From positions 70,382 to 134,381 of the forward strand of contig DAOUFM010000064.1 in the NCBI GenBank assembly GCA_034429975.1: DNA of 64,000 nt. The letters run 5' to 3'. Both the position numbers and the translations under genes were made by a program. The notes under the pieces are model-generated. The model made no database searches, was not told the DNA's origin, and saw nothing but the letters and a program-made list of their open reading frames with translations. This DNA comes from UBA6170 sp034429975 (GTDB taxonomy: Bacteria > Chloroflexota > Anaerolineae > Anaerolineales > Anaerolineaceae). This document shows, in pieces, positions 50,230 through 58,673 of the stretch (its first letter is position 1; the number at the start of each line of letters is the position of its first letter).

Positions 50230-52599
50230 ATGGATTTATTCTTAACTCCAGCCTCGATCAGTTATATTGCTCAAACAATCATCTTTCTTGGGATAACCGT
50301 TTTTTTAGTGTTGAAAAATAATGGTACAAAAGCAAATTTTTGGCTGGGAAGCGCTTATTTTATTTTGATTGCAGCCAGTTTAGCTGGATTCATTGGTGTC
50401 TCAAGTTTACAATATCAATCTGAGGGCATGGTATTTCATGACACATTTCTTGTCATAGGACTGGCACTCCTCACTCAATTTGCGAATAACTTTTCCGGTT
50501 CAAAATTTCTAAGTGATAAAAAAGAAAAAATTATTTTTTGGGTAAATAATTTATTAATTATTATCTCAATTTTTCTCAGTGTAAATTATTTCTTAAGATT
50601 TCTTCATGTTGTTCCCTTTGAGCTTATTCCGATCATCATAAAAATTATTCTGATCCTGGAAATTACGTGGTTAATGATCTATTTCATTTTCCTTACGATC
50701 AGACTTTCTACCAGTGATGATAAAAGTAATTGGTATAAACGCTTTCTTCACCCGCAGGGGAGGCCTGCTTATGCAACCCAGGGGTTCGGATTTTCAATTA
50801 TCGGTTTATGGGTATTTTGGTTGACCAGTATCCTCTTATCAATTTATGGCTATAACAACCAGGCCTTTTTTATTTTTACATTAGCAACGCTTTGGGCATT
50901 AACTTTCTTCGTGATTTCATTAATCGACCATACCATTCGTCAAGGCTCTTTCTATTTCAAATTTATTCTGGTCGTTCTTTTGACCACTTTCACCGGTATT
51001 AGCGTAGCCTCCTGGATTACAGCACCTGCTAACACCAACAATTTTTATTCCTTGGATTCAATTCCTAATCACCGTACTATAAAATTTAGACAAAATAATG
51101 CAGTGTATACTATTTCCAATGATGGATTTCAATTCTCAGATGATTTAGGAGTTGAAATCTCCTTTCCTGTTGGAAAATACTCCATTACAAAAAATCTGGA
51201 TTTCACCTTTCCTTTTTCCGGAAAAAACTGGAAATCCCTCCAGGTCAACAAAAAAGGTTTCATTTTATTGAACGAAACACCGGTTGAAACCAACCAAATA
51301 TCAAGTGCCAACAACCTTTACCCGCTCATCGCAACGATGTACGTTCAGGATCTCGTCCCCTCCGATCAAAGTGCAGTCTTTTTTTATTCAGATTCCGAGA
51401 AAGCAATTGTTACCTGGTTTACAAATTCAAATGATCTAAATAAAGATCTTTGGATCAATACTCAGCTTTTATTGTTTCCCGATGGTTCTTTTAAAATCTC
51501 ATATAAAGATGTTCGGATGAACAATATTTATGACCCTTACATGCCAAAACCAATGAACCAGGTAACCGGTTTCTTCTTAGGCTCCAATGATACCAATCCA
51601 ACCAGAGTAAAATTTAATTCGCAATTACCGCTCACCAGTGTCAACTGGAAAGGCGTTTACCAGGATTATTACATTGATTTTAGAAATTATATTCATTGGC
51701 CAATTTCAATGCAATTTATAGCAATGATAAGTGTATTTATCCTGTTGGTTATTCTTTATCCCTTTTTAATTAATAATAATTTGGTAAAGCCAATTAAAGC
51801 TCTGCGAAATGGTATTTCAAGAATCACCCATGGTGATCTCAACGTTAATTTAGAACCTAAATATAGTGATGATATTGGTCAAACGACCTATGAATTTAAT
51901 CAAATGACAAAATATTTACAGGAAAAATTTCAGCAGGACGAAACCAAGCTGCACGGAATTGAAGAGAAATTAACTTCTCGTACACTGGAGTTAAAGCAAT
52001 CCCTGGATAAATTAACCCTGGAAATTTCCAACCGGAAGAAATTAAAAGCCAATTTGGACAAACTTATTCAACAAAACAAAAAACTGGATGTGATCGATGA
52101 GTTTGGTTGTTTCTCAAAATCGCACTTTATGGCTTTATTGGCAGACGAAATAAAAAGAGCTAAAAGGTATAACTCCTTTTTATCTCTGGTGATTATTGAC
52201 CCTGATTATTTACGAATCATTAATGAAACTTATGGGTATACCACTGGTAATGAGGTGCTTTTCTGGCTATCCCAATTAATTAAAAATAATATTCGTGAGA
52301 CCGACATACTTGGACGTATTAGTGGCAATCAGTTTGCCATTATTATGGTTCAGACAGCCGGCAAGGAAGCAGTGATTGGGTCAAACCGCATCAAGAATTT
52401 AGTCGGAGAGAACCCTGTTGAAACCAGCAAGGGTCAGGTGCGATTATCCGCCAGCTTTGGGGTGGTCGAACTCACAAAAGAAGGAATTGGATCAGTTGAT
52501 TTACTGGTCCATCAGGCGACGCTCGCGTTAGACTCTGCTAAGAACCAGGGCCGCAATCGGGTTGTTCTCTACGATAAGAGTTTAGAAACAGAAGCTTGA
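50230..52599 (+). CDS. 7TM-type sensor with HAMP and degenerate GGDEF domain
   Basis: A 789-residue protein with about seven N-terminal helices (1-235, like the histidine-kinase 7TM module), an eighth helix near 240-260, a periplasmic-type domain of about 220 residues, TM (about 498-518), HAMP (LVKPIKALRNGISRITHGDLNV), a coiled coil (about 570-625) and a GGDEF-like domain (about 630-789). The signature reads SGNQF in place of GGDEF, and the I-site RxxD is not evident, so cyclase activity is unlikely. It is probably a signalling scaffold or nucleotide sensor. This is the second degenerate GGDEF protein within 5 kb. Confidence 0.85.
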   Translation: MDLFLTPASISYIAQTIIFLGITVFLVLKNNGTKANFWLGSAYFILIAASLAGFIGVSSLQYQSEGMVFHDTFLVIGLALLTQFANNFSGSKFLSDKKEKIIFWVNNLLIIISIFLSVNYFLRFLHVVPFELIPIIIKIILILEITWLMIYFIFLTIRLSTSDDKSNWYKRFLHPQGRPAYATQGFGFSIIGLWVFWLTSILLSIYGYNNQAFFIFTLATLWALTFFVISLIDHTIRQGSFYFKFILVVLLTTFTGISVASWITAPANTNNFYSLDSIPNHRTIKFRQNNAVYTISNDGFQFSDDLGVEISFPVGKYSITKNLDFTFPFSGKNWKSLQVNKKGFILLNETPVETNQISSANNLYPLIATMYVQDLVPSDQSAVFFYSDSEKAIVTWFTNSNDLNKDLWINTQLLLFPDGSFKISYKDVRMNNIYDPYMPKPMNQVTGFFLGSNDTNPTRVKFNSQLPLTSVNWKGVYQDYYIDFRNYIHWPISMQFIAMISVFILLVILYPFLINNNLVKPIKALRNGISRITHGDLNVNLEPKYSDDIGQTTYEFNQMTKYLQEKFQQDETKLHGIEEKLTSRTLELKQSLDKLTLEISNRKKLKANLDKLIQQNKKLDVIDEFGCFSKSHFMALLADEIKRAKRYNSFLSLVIIDPDYLRIINETYGYTTGNEVLFWLSQLIKNNIRETDILGRISGNQFAIIMVQTAGKEAVIGSNRIKNLVGENPVETSKGQVRLSASFGVVELTKEGIGSVDLLVHQATLALDSAKNQGRNRVVLYDKSLETEA

Positions 52600-52738
52600 T
52601 CGATTTTCAAATCAATAAAAAATTTAACATTACAGGTTAAATATTTCACCCAAAAATATTTTTGTTAATCAGGTTTTTCTTTTTTCTATCAAAAACTATC
52701 AGATTGCTATGGTGTTATAAAGATTCATCTAAATTAAT

Positions 52739-52767
52739 TTGAAACCGGCAATTCAATCTACTACAAT
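52739..52767 (+). promoter_or_regulatory. promoter of the CBS-domain gene
   Basis: TTGAAA and TACAAT are exactly 17 bases apart. The predicted leader is about 42 bases and ends with AAAGGAG. The 139 bases between the previous gene and this promoter show no feature. Confidence 0.6.
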
Positions 52768-52815
52768 TAAGCTGCCAGCTCACTTCACAGGTTTTATTAG
52801 AAAGGAGATTACTCA

Positions 52816-53256
52816 ATGATTACAGCAAAAAGTATTCTGGAATTAAAAGGGCATGATATTTGGACAGTCTCTCCAGAGGATACTGTTTACGATGCTTTGC
52901 GGTTGATGGCTCGCATGGACGTTGGAGCGCTATTGGTTACTCAGGGAGAAAAACTGATTGGCATTATTTCTGAACGTGATTATGCACGCAAGGTAATCCT
53001 GGTTGGAAAATCCTCAAAAGAAACACTGGTAAAAGAAATTATGACCAGTAACCTGATCACCATCCACCCAATGCAAACTTGTGAAGAGTGTATGGATTTG
53101 ATGACAAAAAATCATGTCAGGCATTTACCGGTTGTCCTTGATGGTGATCTGATTGGATTGGTATCCATTGGCGATGTGGTAAAAAATATAATTTTCAAAC
53201 AAAGAGAAAAAATTAAAGATTTATCCAGTCGAATGTTACAAAGTGAAAGCGACTAA
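52816..53256 (+). CDS. CBS domain-pair protein
   Basis: A 146-residue protein consisting of one Bateman module: CBS1 at about 8-62 (TVSPEDTVYDALRLMARMDVGALLV, IGIISERDYARKVI) and CBS2 at about 74-130 (MTSNLITIHPMQTCEECMDLMTKNHVRHLPVV, LIGLVSIGDVVKNII). Such modules bind adenine nucleotides and sense energy state. The closest class is the stand-alone inosine-monophosphate-dehydrogenase-like CBS proteins. The partner is unknown. Confidence 0.9.
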   Translation: MITAKSILELKGHDIWTVSPEDTVYDALRLMARMDVGALLVTQGEKLIGIISERDYARKVILVGKSSKETLVKEIMTSNLITIHPMQTCEECMDLMTKNHVRHLPVVLDGDLIGLVSIGDVVKNIIFKQREKIKDLSSRMLQSESD

Positions 53257-53281
53257 TTCAAATTCAGTTCCTCACTCAATT

Positions 53282-53309
53282 AAAAAAACAGCGTTTTGGC
53301 TGTTTTTTT
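53282..53309 (+). terminator. intrinsic terminator after the CBS gene
   Basis: An 11-bp stem of AAAAAAACAGC with its complement (53282-53292 and 53299-53309) and a 6-base loop, ending in a T run. It could act in both directions. Confidence 0.85.
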
Positions 53310-53431
53310 AATTCGATTAAAATCCCTTTTTATAATTTTTCCAATTAGAGAAATTTTCCAAAAAAAATTATCCACAGGATGAAATCCCATACTATAATTA
53401 TTATTGATTAATGATTACCATGGAGGTTAAC

Positions 53432-55087
53432 ATGACTGGCCCACGAATTGTAAAAGCTCCGCGAGGAACTCAACTGACTTGTAAATCCTGGCTTACTGAA
53501 GCTCCTTTTCGGATGATCCAAAATAACCTGGATCCTGAAGTGGCTGAAAAGCCAGAGGAACTGGTTGTGTATGGTGGCCGTGGTAAGGCTGCCCGTAACT
53601 GGGAAGCTTTTGATGCCATCCTGGAAACTTTAAAAACATTAGAAGATGATCAAACCCTGCTGGTTCAGTCTGGGAAACCGGTAGCTGTTTTCCAATCTCA
53701 CCCGGACGCACCCCGGGTTTTGATTGCCAATTCGAATCTGGTTCCTTTTTGGGCAACTCAAAAAGTTTTTGATGAATTGTCCCAAAAAGGACTGATGATG
53801 TATGGCCAGATGACGGCTGGGTCCTGGATTTACATTGGTACACAGGGGATTTTACAGGGCACCTATGAAACCTTAGGGGCGCTTGCCAGGCAACGAGGTT
53901 GGGGATCTCTCAAAGGAAAACTGGTCCTGACAGCCGGTTTAGGCGGTATGGGAGGAGCCCAACCGTTGGCAATCACCATGAATGACGGCATTGGTTTGTG
54001 CGTAGAAGTTGATCCAGAGCGGGCTCAACGCCGCCAGGAAATTGGTTATGTTGATGTCGTGGTTGATACATTGGAAGAAGCCATGACCTTGATTGAGGAA
54101 GCAAAAGAAGAGGGTAAGCCGCTTTCAATCGGATTAATCGGAAACGCAGCCGATATTTTCCCAGAACTGGTTATGCGTGGCATCACACCGGATGTAGTAA
54201 CCGATCAAACCTCCGCCCATGATGTCTTGATGTATGTTCCAACCGGTTTAAGTATTGATCAAGCCGCTCAATTAAGAGAGCAGGACCCTAAGGAATATGA
54301 ACGCCAGTCACTCAACTCCATGTCACGGCATGTGGAAGCAATGCTGGAATTTCAACGGCGCGGCGCAGAAGTATTTGATTATGGGAATAACCTGCGGCAA
54401 AGAGCCTTTGATAACGGAGTAAAAGATGCATTTAATTTCCCCGGGTTTGTTCCGGCTTATATCCGCCCCTTGTTTTGTGAAGGCAAAGGACCCTTCCGTT
54501 GGGTCGCCTTGTCAGGAGATCCAGAAGATATTTATCGAACTGACGAAGCCGTTGCCGAACTCTTTCCGGAAGATGAACACCTCCAGCGCTGGTTAAAGTT
54601 AGCCAAAGAGAAAGTTCCATTTCAAGGGCTTCCTTCCAGAATTTGCTGGCTGGGTTATGGTGAAAGAATGCAAGCCGGGCTTAAATTTAATGAACTGGTG
54701 GCTAAAGGAATTGTAAAAGCACCTATTGTCATAGGTCGGGATCATCTGGATGCTGGTTCGGTCGCTTCACCCAACCGAGAAACCGAAGCAATGCTGGATG
54801 GCAGTGATGCGATCAGCGACTGGCCGCTGCTTAACCTGATGATTAATGCGATAGGAGGAGCTACCTGGGTTTCGTTCCATCATGGCGGCGGCGTTGGGAT
54901 CGGTTACAGCCAGCATGCCGGTATGGTGATTGTAGCTGATGGCACCCCGGAAGCTGCCAAACGTTTAGAGCGGGTTTTAACCTCTGACCCAGGCATGGGT
55001 ATCGTGCGCCATGCAGATGCTGGTTATAATCAGGCAATTGAAGCAGCTAAAAAACATGGGCTTCATATTCCAATGCTGAAAGGATAG
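53432..55087 (+). CDS. hutU: urocanate hydratase
   Basis: Converts urocanate to imidazolonepropionate in histidine degradation, using tightly bound NAD. The 551-residue protein has the family blocks ELVVYGGRGKAARNW, QSGKPVAVFQSHPDAPRVLIANSNLVP, MYGQMTAGSWIYIGTQGI, TAGLGGMGGAQPLA, DQTSAHD, RWVALSGDPEDI, IVIGRDHLDAGSVASPNRETE and the Gly-rich GGGVGIGYSQHAGMV. GGAGGTTAAC supports the ATG at 53432. TATAAT lies at 53393-53398. No hutH, hutI or hutG gene is next to it; it is followed by two unrelated membrane-anchored genes. Confidence 0.97.
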   Translation: MTGPRIVKAPRGTQLTCKSWLTEAPFRMIQNNLDPEVAEKPEELVVYGGRGKAARNWEAFDAILETLKTLEDDQTLLVQSGKPVAVFQSHPDAPRVLIANSNLVPFWATQKVFDELSQKGLMMYGQMTAGSWIYIGTQGILQGTYETLGALARQRGWGSLKGKLVLTAGLGGMGGAQPLAITMNDGIGLCVEVDPERAQRRQEIGYVDVVVDTLEEAMTLIEEAKEEGKPLSIGLIGNAADIFPELVMRGITPDVVTDQTSAHDVLMYVPTGLSIDQAAQLREQDPKEYERQSLNSMSRHVEAMLEFQRRGAEVFDYGNNLRQRAFDNGVKDAFNFPGFVPAYIRPLFCEGKGPFRWVALSGDPEDIYRTDEAVAELFPEDEHLQRWLKLAKEKVPFQGLPSRICWLGYGERMQAGLKFNELVAKGIVKAPIVIGRDHLDAGSVASPNRETEAMLDGSDAISDWPLLNLMINAIGGATWVSFHHGGGVGIGYSQHAGMVIVADGTPEAAKRLERVLTSDPGMGIVRHADAGYNQAIEAAKKHGLHIPMLKG

Positions 55088-55091
55088 AAGG

Positions 55092-55451
55092 ATTAACCGC
55101 GGTTTACGCTTTTTTTGGTTTTTTGCATCAATTCTGATCGGATTTCTGATCGGGTTTTATTTTGGCTGGGTGAGAACACCTGCCAAAGTTTCCAGTACTC
55201 AAATTGCTAATTTAAGAAGTGATTACTTTACAGATTATGTTTTGATGGCAGCAGAATCTTATGAGCAGCATCAGAATCTGGAATATACGACCAGTCAACT
55301 GGTTTTATTGGGAAACGAACATCCATTAAGGTATATTCAAAAAGCAATCATCATAGCCGAAGAGCTGAATTTCAGCCGGGACGATATTGAGAAATTAGCA
55401 GATTTGGCTCAGGTTTATCAATTACCAGCAGCATCTCCGGAGGCGCCATGA
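55092..55451 (+). CDS. small membrane-anchored protein, paralogue of the next gene; start codon non-canonical
   Basis: The safe reading starts at GTG 55170 (93 residues), but the frame stays open upstream to a stop at 55077-55079 and encodes a clear transmembrane segment (RFFWFFASILIGFLIGFYFGW) just before it. The downstream gene encodes the same layout, a membrane helix followed by a conserved helical stretch, so the helix belongs to this protein. No ATG, GTG or TTG is in frame there. ATT at 55092, 7 bases after AAAGGA, is the best candidate (119 residues); CTG 55134 is another. The soluble part (DYFTDYVLMAAESYEQHQN onward) is helical. The function is unknown. Confidence 0.6.
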   Translation: MNRGLRFFWFFASILIGFLIGFYFGWVRTPAKVSSTQIANLRSDYFTDYVLMAAESYEQHQNLEYTTSQLVLLGNEHPLRYIQKAIIIAEELNFSRDDIEKLADLAQVYQLPAASPEAP

Positions 55452-56329
55452 ACTCCCGATTTCAAAAGGAAAAGCGACAACCTCCATATTACCTGCTGAC
55501 CGGTCTTCTTTTGGGGTTGGCACTCGGTTTTATTTTAACCATGGTGATCCTTCCGGTACAATATTCCAACGTCCCCCCGGAAACCCTTAATCCAACCGAT
55601 AAAGATCGTTATCGTGTCATGGTTTCCCTGGCCTATCAGGCCAATCAAGACATCGGTAGAGCCAAAGCCCGTCTCGGGTTATTACGCGATGATGATATTG
55701 CCGGCCAATTGATTCAACAATCCCGGCGGAGCCAAACCCGGAGTGATGCTCAGGTATTAATGTTACTGGCCCAGGCCATTCAAAATCCTTTTGCCCAATC
55801 ACCACTAAACATCAGCTCACCAGAACCTCCGCTAGGTTCGAATGAAAATGAGGAATTTATTCCGTCTGAATTTGAAACACCAGAGCCATCTTCTGAAAAT
55901 TTATTAGAAACCACCTCAACACCAAATGCTGAAAAAACTCAAGCAAAACCAACTCCGCAGCCAATGATTAGCCCAACACCCACACAAGTAACAGATCTGC
56001 CATTTGAATTAACAAAAAACGAGAAAATCTGCAATTCATCCTATAAAGAATCGCTCATTCAGGTCGAGGTGTTTAATGCAAAAGGTGAACCTTTTCCGGA
56101 TATTAAGGTGACCGTCAATTGGGAAGATGGTCAGGACTCCTTCTTTACCGGGTTTTATCCGGATATCAGTCTTGGATATGCCGACTTTACCATGCAGCCA
56201 CCCACAATTTACAGCGTTCGGGTCGGAAAAAATGGGGAATTAATTTCCAATCTGATTTCATCCGAATGTAAAGATGAAAATGGAAATAAATTTTGGGGCA
56301 GCATCTATTTACGGTTTGATGCTCCTTAA
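55448..56329 (+). CDS. membrane-anchored protein with Pro/Thr linker and Ig-like C-terminal domain
   Basis: A 293-residue protein coupled to the preceding gene (ATGA). One N-terminal helix (LLTGLLLGLALGFILTMVIL) leads to a helical domain (about 50-120: DKDRYRVMVSLAYQANQDIGRAKARLGLL) that resembles the upstream protein. A Pro/Ser/Thr/Glu linker (about 125-190) follows, then a beta-sandwich-like domain (about 195-293) with LIQVEVFNAKGEPFPDIKVTVNWEDGQDSFFTGF, typical of carboxypeptidase-regulatory or Ig-like folds. The bulk is extracytoplasmic. The function is unknown. Confidence 0.7.
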   Translation: MNSRFQKEKRQPPYYLLTGLLLGLALGFILTMVILPVQYSNVPPETLNPTDKDRYRVMVSLAYQANQDIGRAKARLGLLRDDDIAGQLIQQSRRSQTRSDAQVLMLLAQAIQNPFAQSPLNISSPEPPLGSNENEEFIPSEFETPEPSSENLLETTSTPNAEKTQAKPTPQPMISPTPTQVTDLPFELTKNEKICNSSYKESLIQVEVFNAKGEPFPDIKVTVNWEDGQDSFFTGFYPDISLGYADFTMQPPTIYSVRVGKNGELISNLISSECKDENGNKFWGSIYLRFDAP

Positions 56330-56344
56330 TTTATCGAGGCTGGC

Positions 56345-58663
56345 TCAATTTTCTGATTTTATGTGTTGTAAAAGCTGGCGATATTCACTTGCATTGGGAG
56401 GATTCATTGCGATGATGGCTTCTACCATTTCAATCGCCCCACGCCGGTCTCCGTTATCTAGCAATTGATCTGCTAATTTATCCATTTGTTGAATTGCTTT
56501 AGAGGTGTGCCCGTAACGAATGAAGGCATCCATTAACCGTCTGCGCAATTCAATGTTACTGGGGTGTTCTTTGATCAATTCATTTAAAAATTGAAGTACT
56601 TCTTTGGTTCTCTGTTTTTCTTCCAGAATTTTCACATATTCATCTACTTCCTTAATCGCAGAGGACGCCAGCCCTAATCTCAAATGAATATCGATCAACT
56701 GGTTGCGAGCCGCCTTATCTTCTGGCTGCAATGATCTTAACTGTTCAAAAATTCGCAATGCCTGGCGCCAATCCAAACGCTGCATATCAATATCTGCAAT
56801 TTTTGTCAGAATTTGAACAGCCCACTTCCGATTAGTTTTGGATTGTTGTGCTAATCGCAAAGCCAATAAATAGGACTGCCTGGCTTTATCCAATTCTGCC
56901 AAACGATAATAAATTTCACCCATGTCGATGTATTCGCGGATTGCTTCATCAATTTGATTGCTATTACTAAGCATTTCGATCAGTTTACTCCGGATGGACA
57001 AATCCATAGGAGCAATTTGTGTTACTTTTTTCAATACCCGAATCGCCTGGTCAACTTCTGCGCGAACTTTGTATAATTCGGCGATTAATGAAAATTTCTT
57101 AATTGCCGCCTCTATTTGACCATTTTTAGCCAACAATTCGCCTATTTGGATATGCAGAGGCAAATATGTCGGTGCGTATTGTAAAGCGTGAAAAGCTTCT
57201 TCCATGGCAGAGCGATACATCTCTCTCTGAGTCAATTCCCGAACACTTGACAGCGCTTCAACAACCAGACCGGAGCTCGAATGAAATAACATTTCAATTA
57301 AAGGAACGGGGGGGTTATCTTCACTGGCAGGTGGCATTTCAGCGCGCGCTTTTTGTAAATATTCTCGCCAATCTCCGCGCATTAGTTGAGATCGGATATT
57401 TTGACAAAGGTTCAACAAATTTTTCGGATTGGTTTCATGTTGTTGGGCTTCCAGAATCGGTTCATAAAGCTGCTTTAGTTCATCTTCAAATTCTGGAGCA
57501 ATCGTAGTCATGTCAGCCAGGCGGTAAGCCTGTAAATAGCTGGTTGCGGCTGCATGGTAATCTTCTTCTTTTTCTTTAATTTTCCCAATTAACAAATGAG
57601 ATGCAATCGCAAATTCTCTTCGTCTTAAGGCATTATTTAAATACTTAATCGCTTTTTGGGGGTTATCCTCGGCGATTAACAACCCGAGCATGAAATAAAC
57701 CGGCGTTTTCTCCAGCCCAATATCGAGTACACGCTGAAGCTCTTCCGCTGCCCTTTTCTCCTTCCCGCTTGATTGTAAATCGAGCGCATGCCCTAAATGT
57801 AACAGAATCCTGGTTCTTTCTGCCTGCTCCAGGGATAAACCACCTGTACCACGCGTCAAAGCCGCAATTCCTTTTTTTCCTAAACTACCGGTTGCATCAC
57901 TTTCACTGGAATCAAATAGCATGGTCGCCAATTCCTCCAAAGCTCTCTGCCGCGATTCCCCAATTGGATCCATGCTGGTTACCAACGTTTCAGTTTCATC
58001 TTCTTCTTTTGTTGATAACCCTGTCTTTCTTGCCTGCTTTTCCATTTTTGGATGTGTCGGTCTGGGCAGCCGCTGATTAGCCTTTAATAATTTCATTGCA
58101 TTTTGAATTTCAATATTATCTGGTGCAATTTGCAGACAATATCTCACCGCCTGAATAGCTTTCTGGTTGTCTCCGGCACTCTGCATCAAGCTGGCAACCG
58201 CCAGATATTCCACAGCCGCTTCCGATTTCTTGCCCATTTTGTCATAGATCATCGCCAATCGAGTTCTGGCGTTGATGTTTTCGGTATCCAGGTTAATCAC
58301 CCGCAACCATGATTCAATTGATTTATCCACATCTCTGGCCTTTAACTGTAATTCAGCTGCCAGCATGCCAACCTTAACAGCATCCTTAATCCGGCCCATA
58401 TGCTCATAAATATAAGCCATTTTTTCATAGGGAACCGGGTCATTCGGAGAAATCGTAGCCACTTTTTGATATTGCGTTAGAGCGCCTTCATAATCCTGCA
58501 TTTCCAATAGAGCTAGCCCAACACTAATTAATGCCATCGCATCCTCTGGATATTGATCCAGAGCTTTGCGGTAGTAATTCAATGCTTCTGACCAATTCTG
58601 ATCCCAGGCAGCAGAATGCCCTTGGTTCATTGCAGTAAGAAATGCTTGTTGATCTCCACTCAT
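56345..58663 (-). CDS. TPR protein downstream of polA
   Basis: A 772-residue cytoplasmic protein with tetratricopeptide repeats at both ends: about 10-200 (GHSAAWDQNWSEALNYYRKALDQYPED and following) and about 480-765. A linker near 205-260 is charged and probably flexible. The last repeats (HPSNIELRRRLMDAFIRYGHTSKAIQQMDKLADQLLDNGDRRGA) are well kept. No enzymatic domain is visible. It lies 10 bases after polA with an AAGGGAAAAAG site, so it is co-transcribed with polA. The role is unknown. Confidence 0.85.
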   Translation of the reverse strand: MSGDQQAFLTAMNQGHSAAWDQNWSEALNYYRKALDQYPEDAMALISVGLALLEMQDYEGALTQYQKVATISPNDPVPYEKMAYIYEHMGRIKDAVKVGMLAAELQLKARDVDKSIESWLRVINLDTENINARTRLAMIYDKMGKKSEAAVEYLAVASLMQSAGDNQKAIQAVRYCLQIAPDNIEIQNAMKLLKANQRLPRPTHPKMEKQARKTGLSTKEEDETETLVTSMDPIGESRQRALEELATMLFDSSESDATGSLGKKGIAALTRGTGGLSLEQAERTRILLHLGHALDLQSSGKEKRAAEELQRVLDIGLEKTPVYFMLGLLIAEDNPQKAIKYLNNALRRREFAIASHLLIGKIKEKEEDYHAAATSYLQAYRLADMTTIAPEFEDELKQLYEPILEAQQHETNPKNLLNLCQNIRSQLMRGDWREYLQKARAEMPPASEDNPPVPLIEMLFHSSSGLVVEALSSVRELTQREMYRSAMEEAFHALQYAPTYLPLHIQIGELLAKNGQIEAAIKKFSLIAELYKVRAEVDQAIRVLKKVTQIAPMDLSIRSKLIEMLSNSNQIDEAIREYIDMGEIYYRLAELDKARQSYLLALRLAQQSKTNRKWAVQILTKIADIDMQRLDWRQALRIFEQLRSLQPEDKAARNQLIDIHLRLGLASSAIKEVDEYVKILEEKQRTKEVLQFLNELIKEHPSNIELRRRLMDAFIRYGHTSKAIQQMDKLADQLLDNGDRRGAIEMVEAIIAMNPPNASEYRQLLQHIKSEN

Positions 58664-58673
58664 ACTTTTTCCC

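Noticed and set aside
53368..53376. Perfect DnaA-box sequence TTATCCACA upstream of hutU
   Set aside because: It is a single box with no cluster, no AT-rich unwinding element and no dnaA/dnaN neighbour; a 9-mer of this kind is expected by chance in 64 kb.
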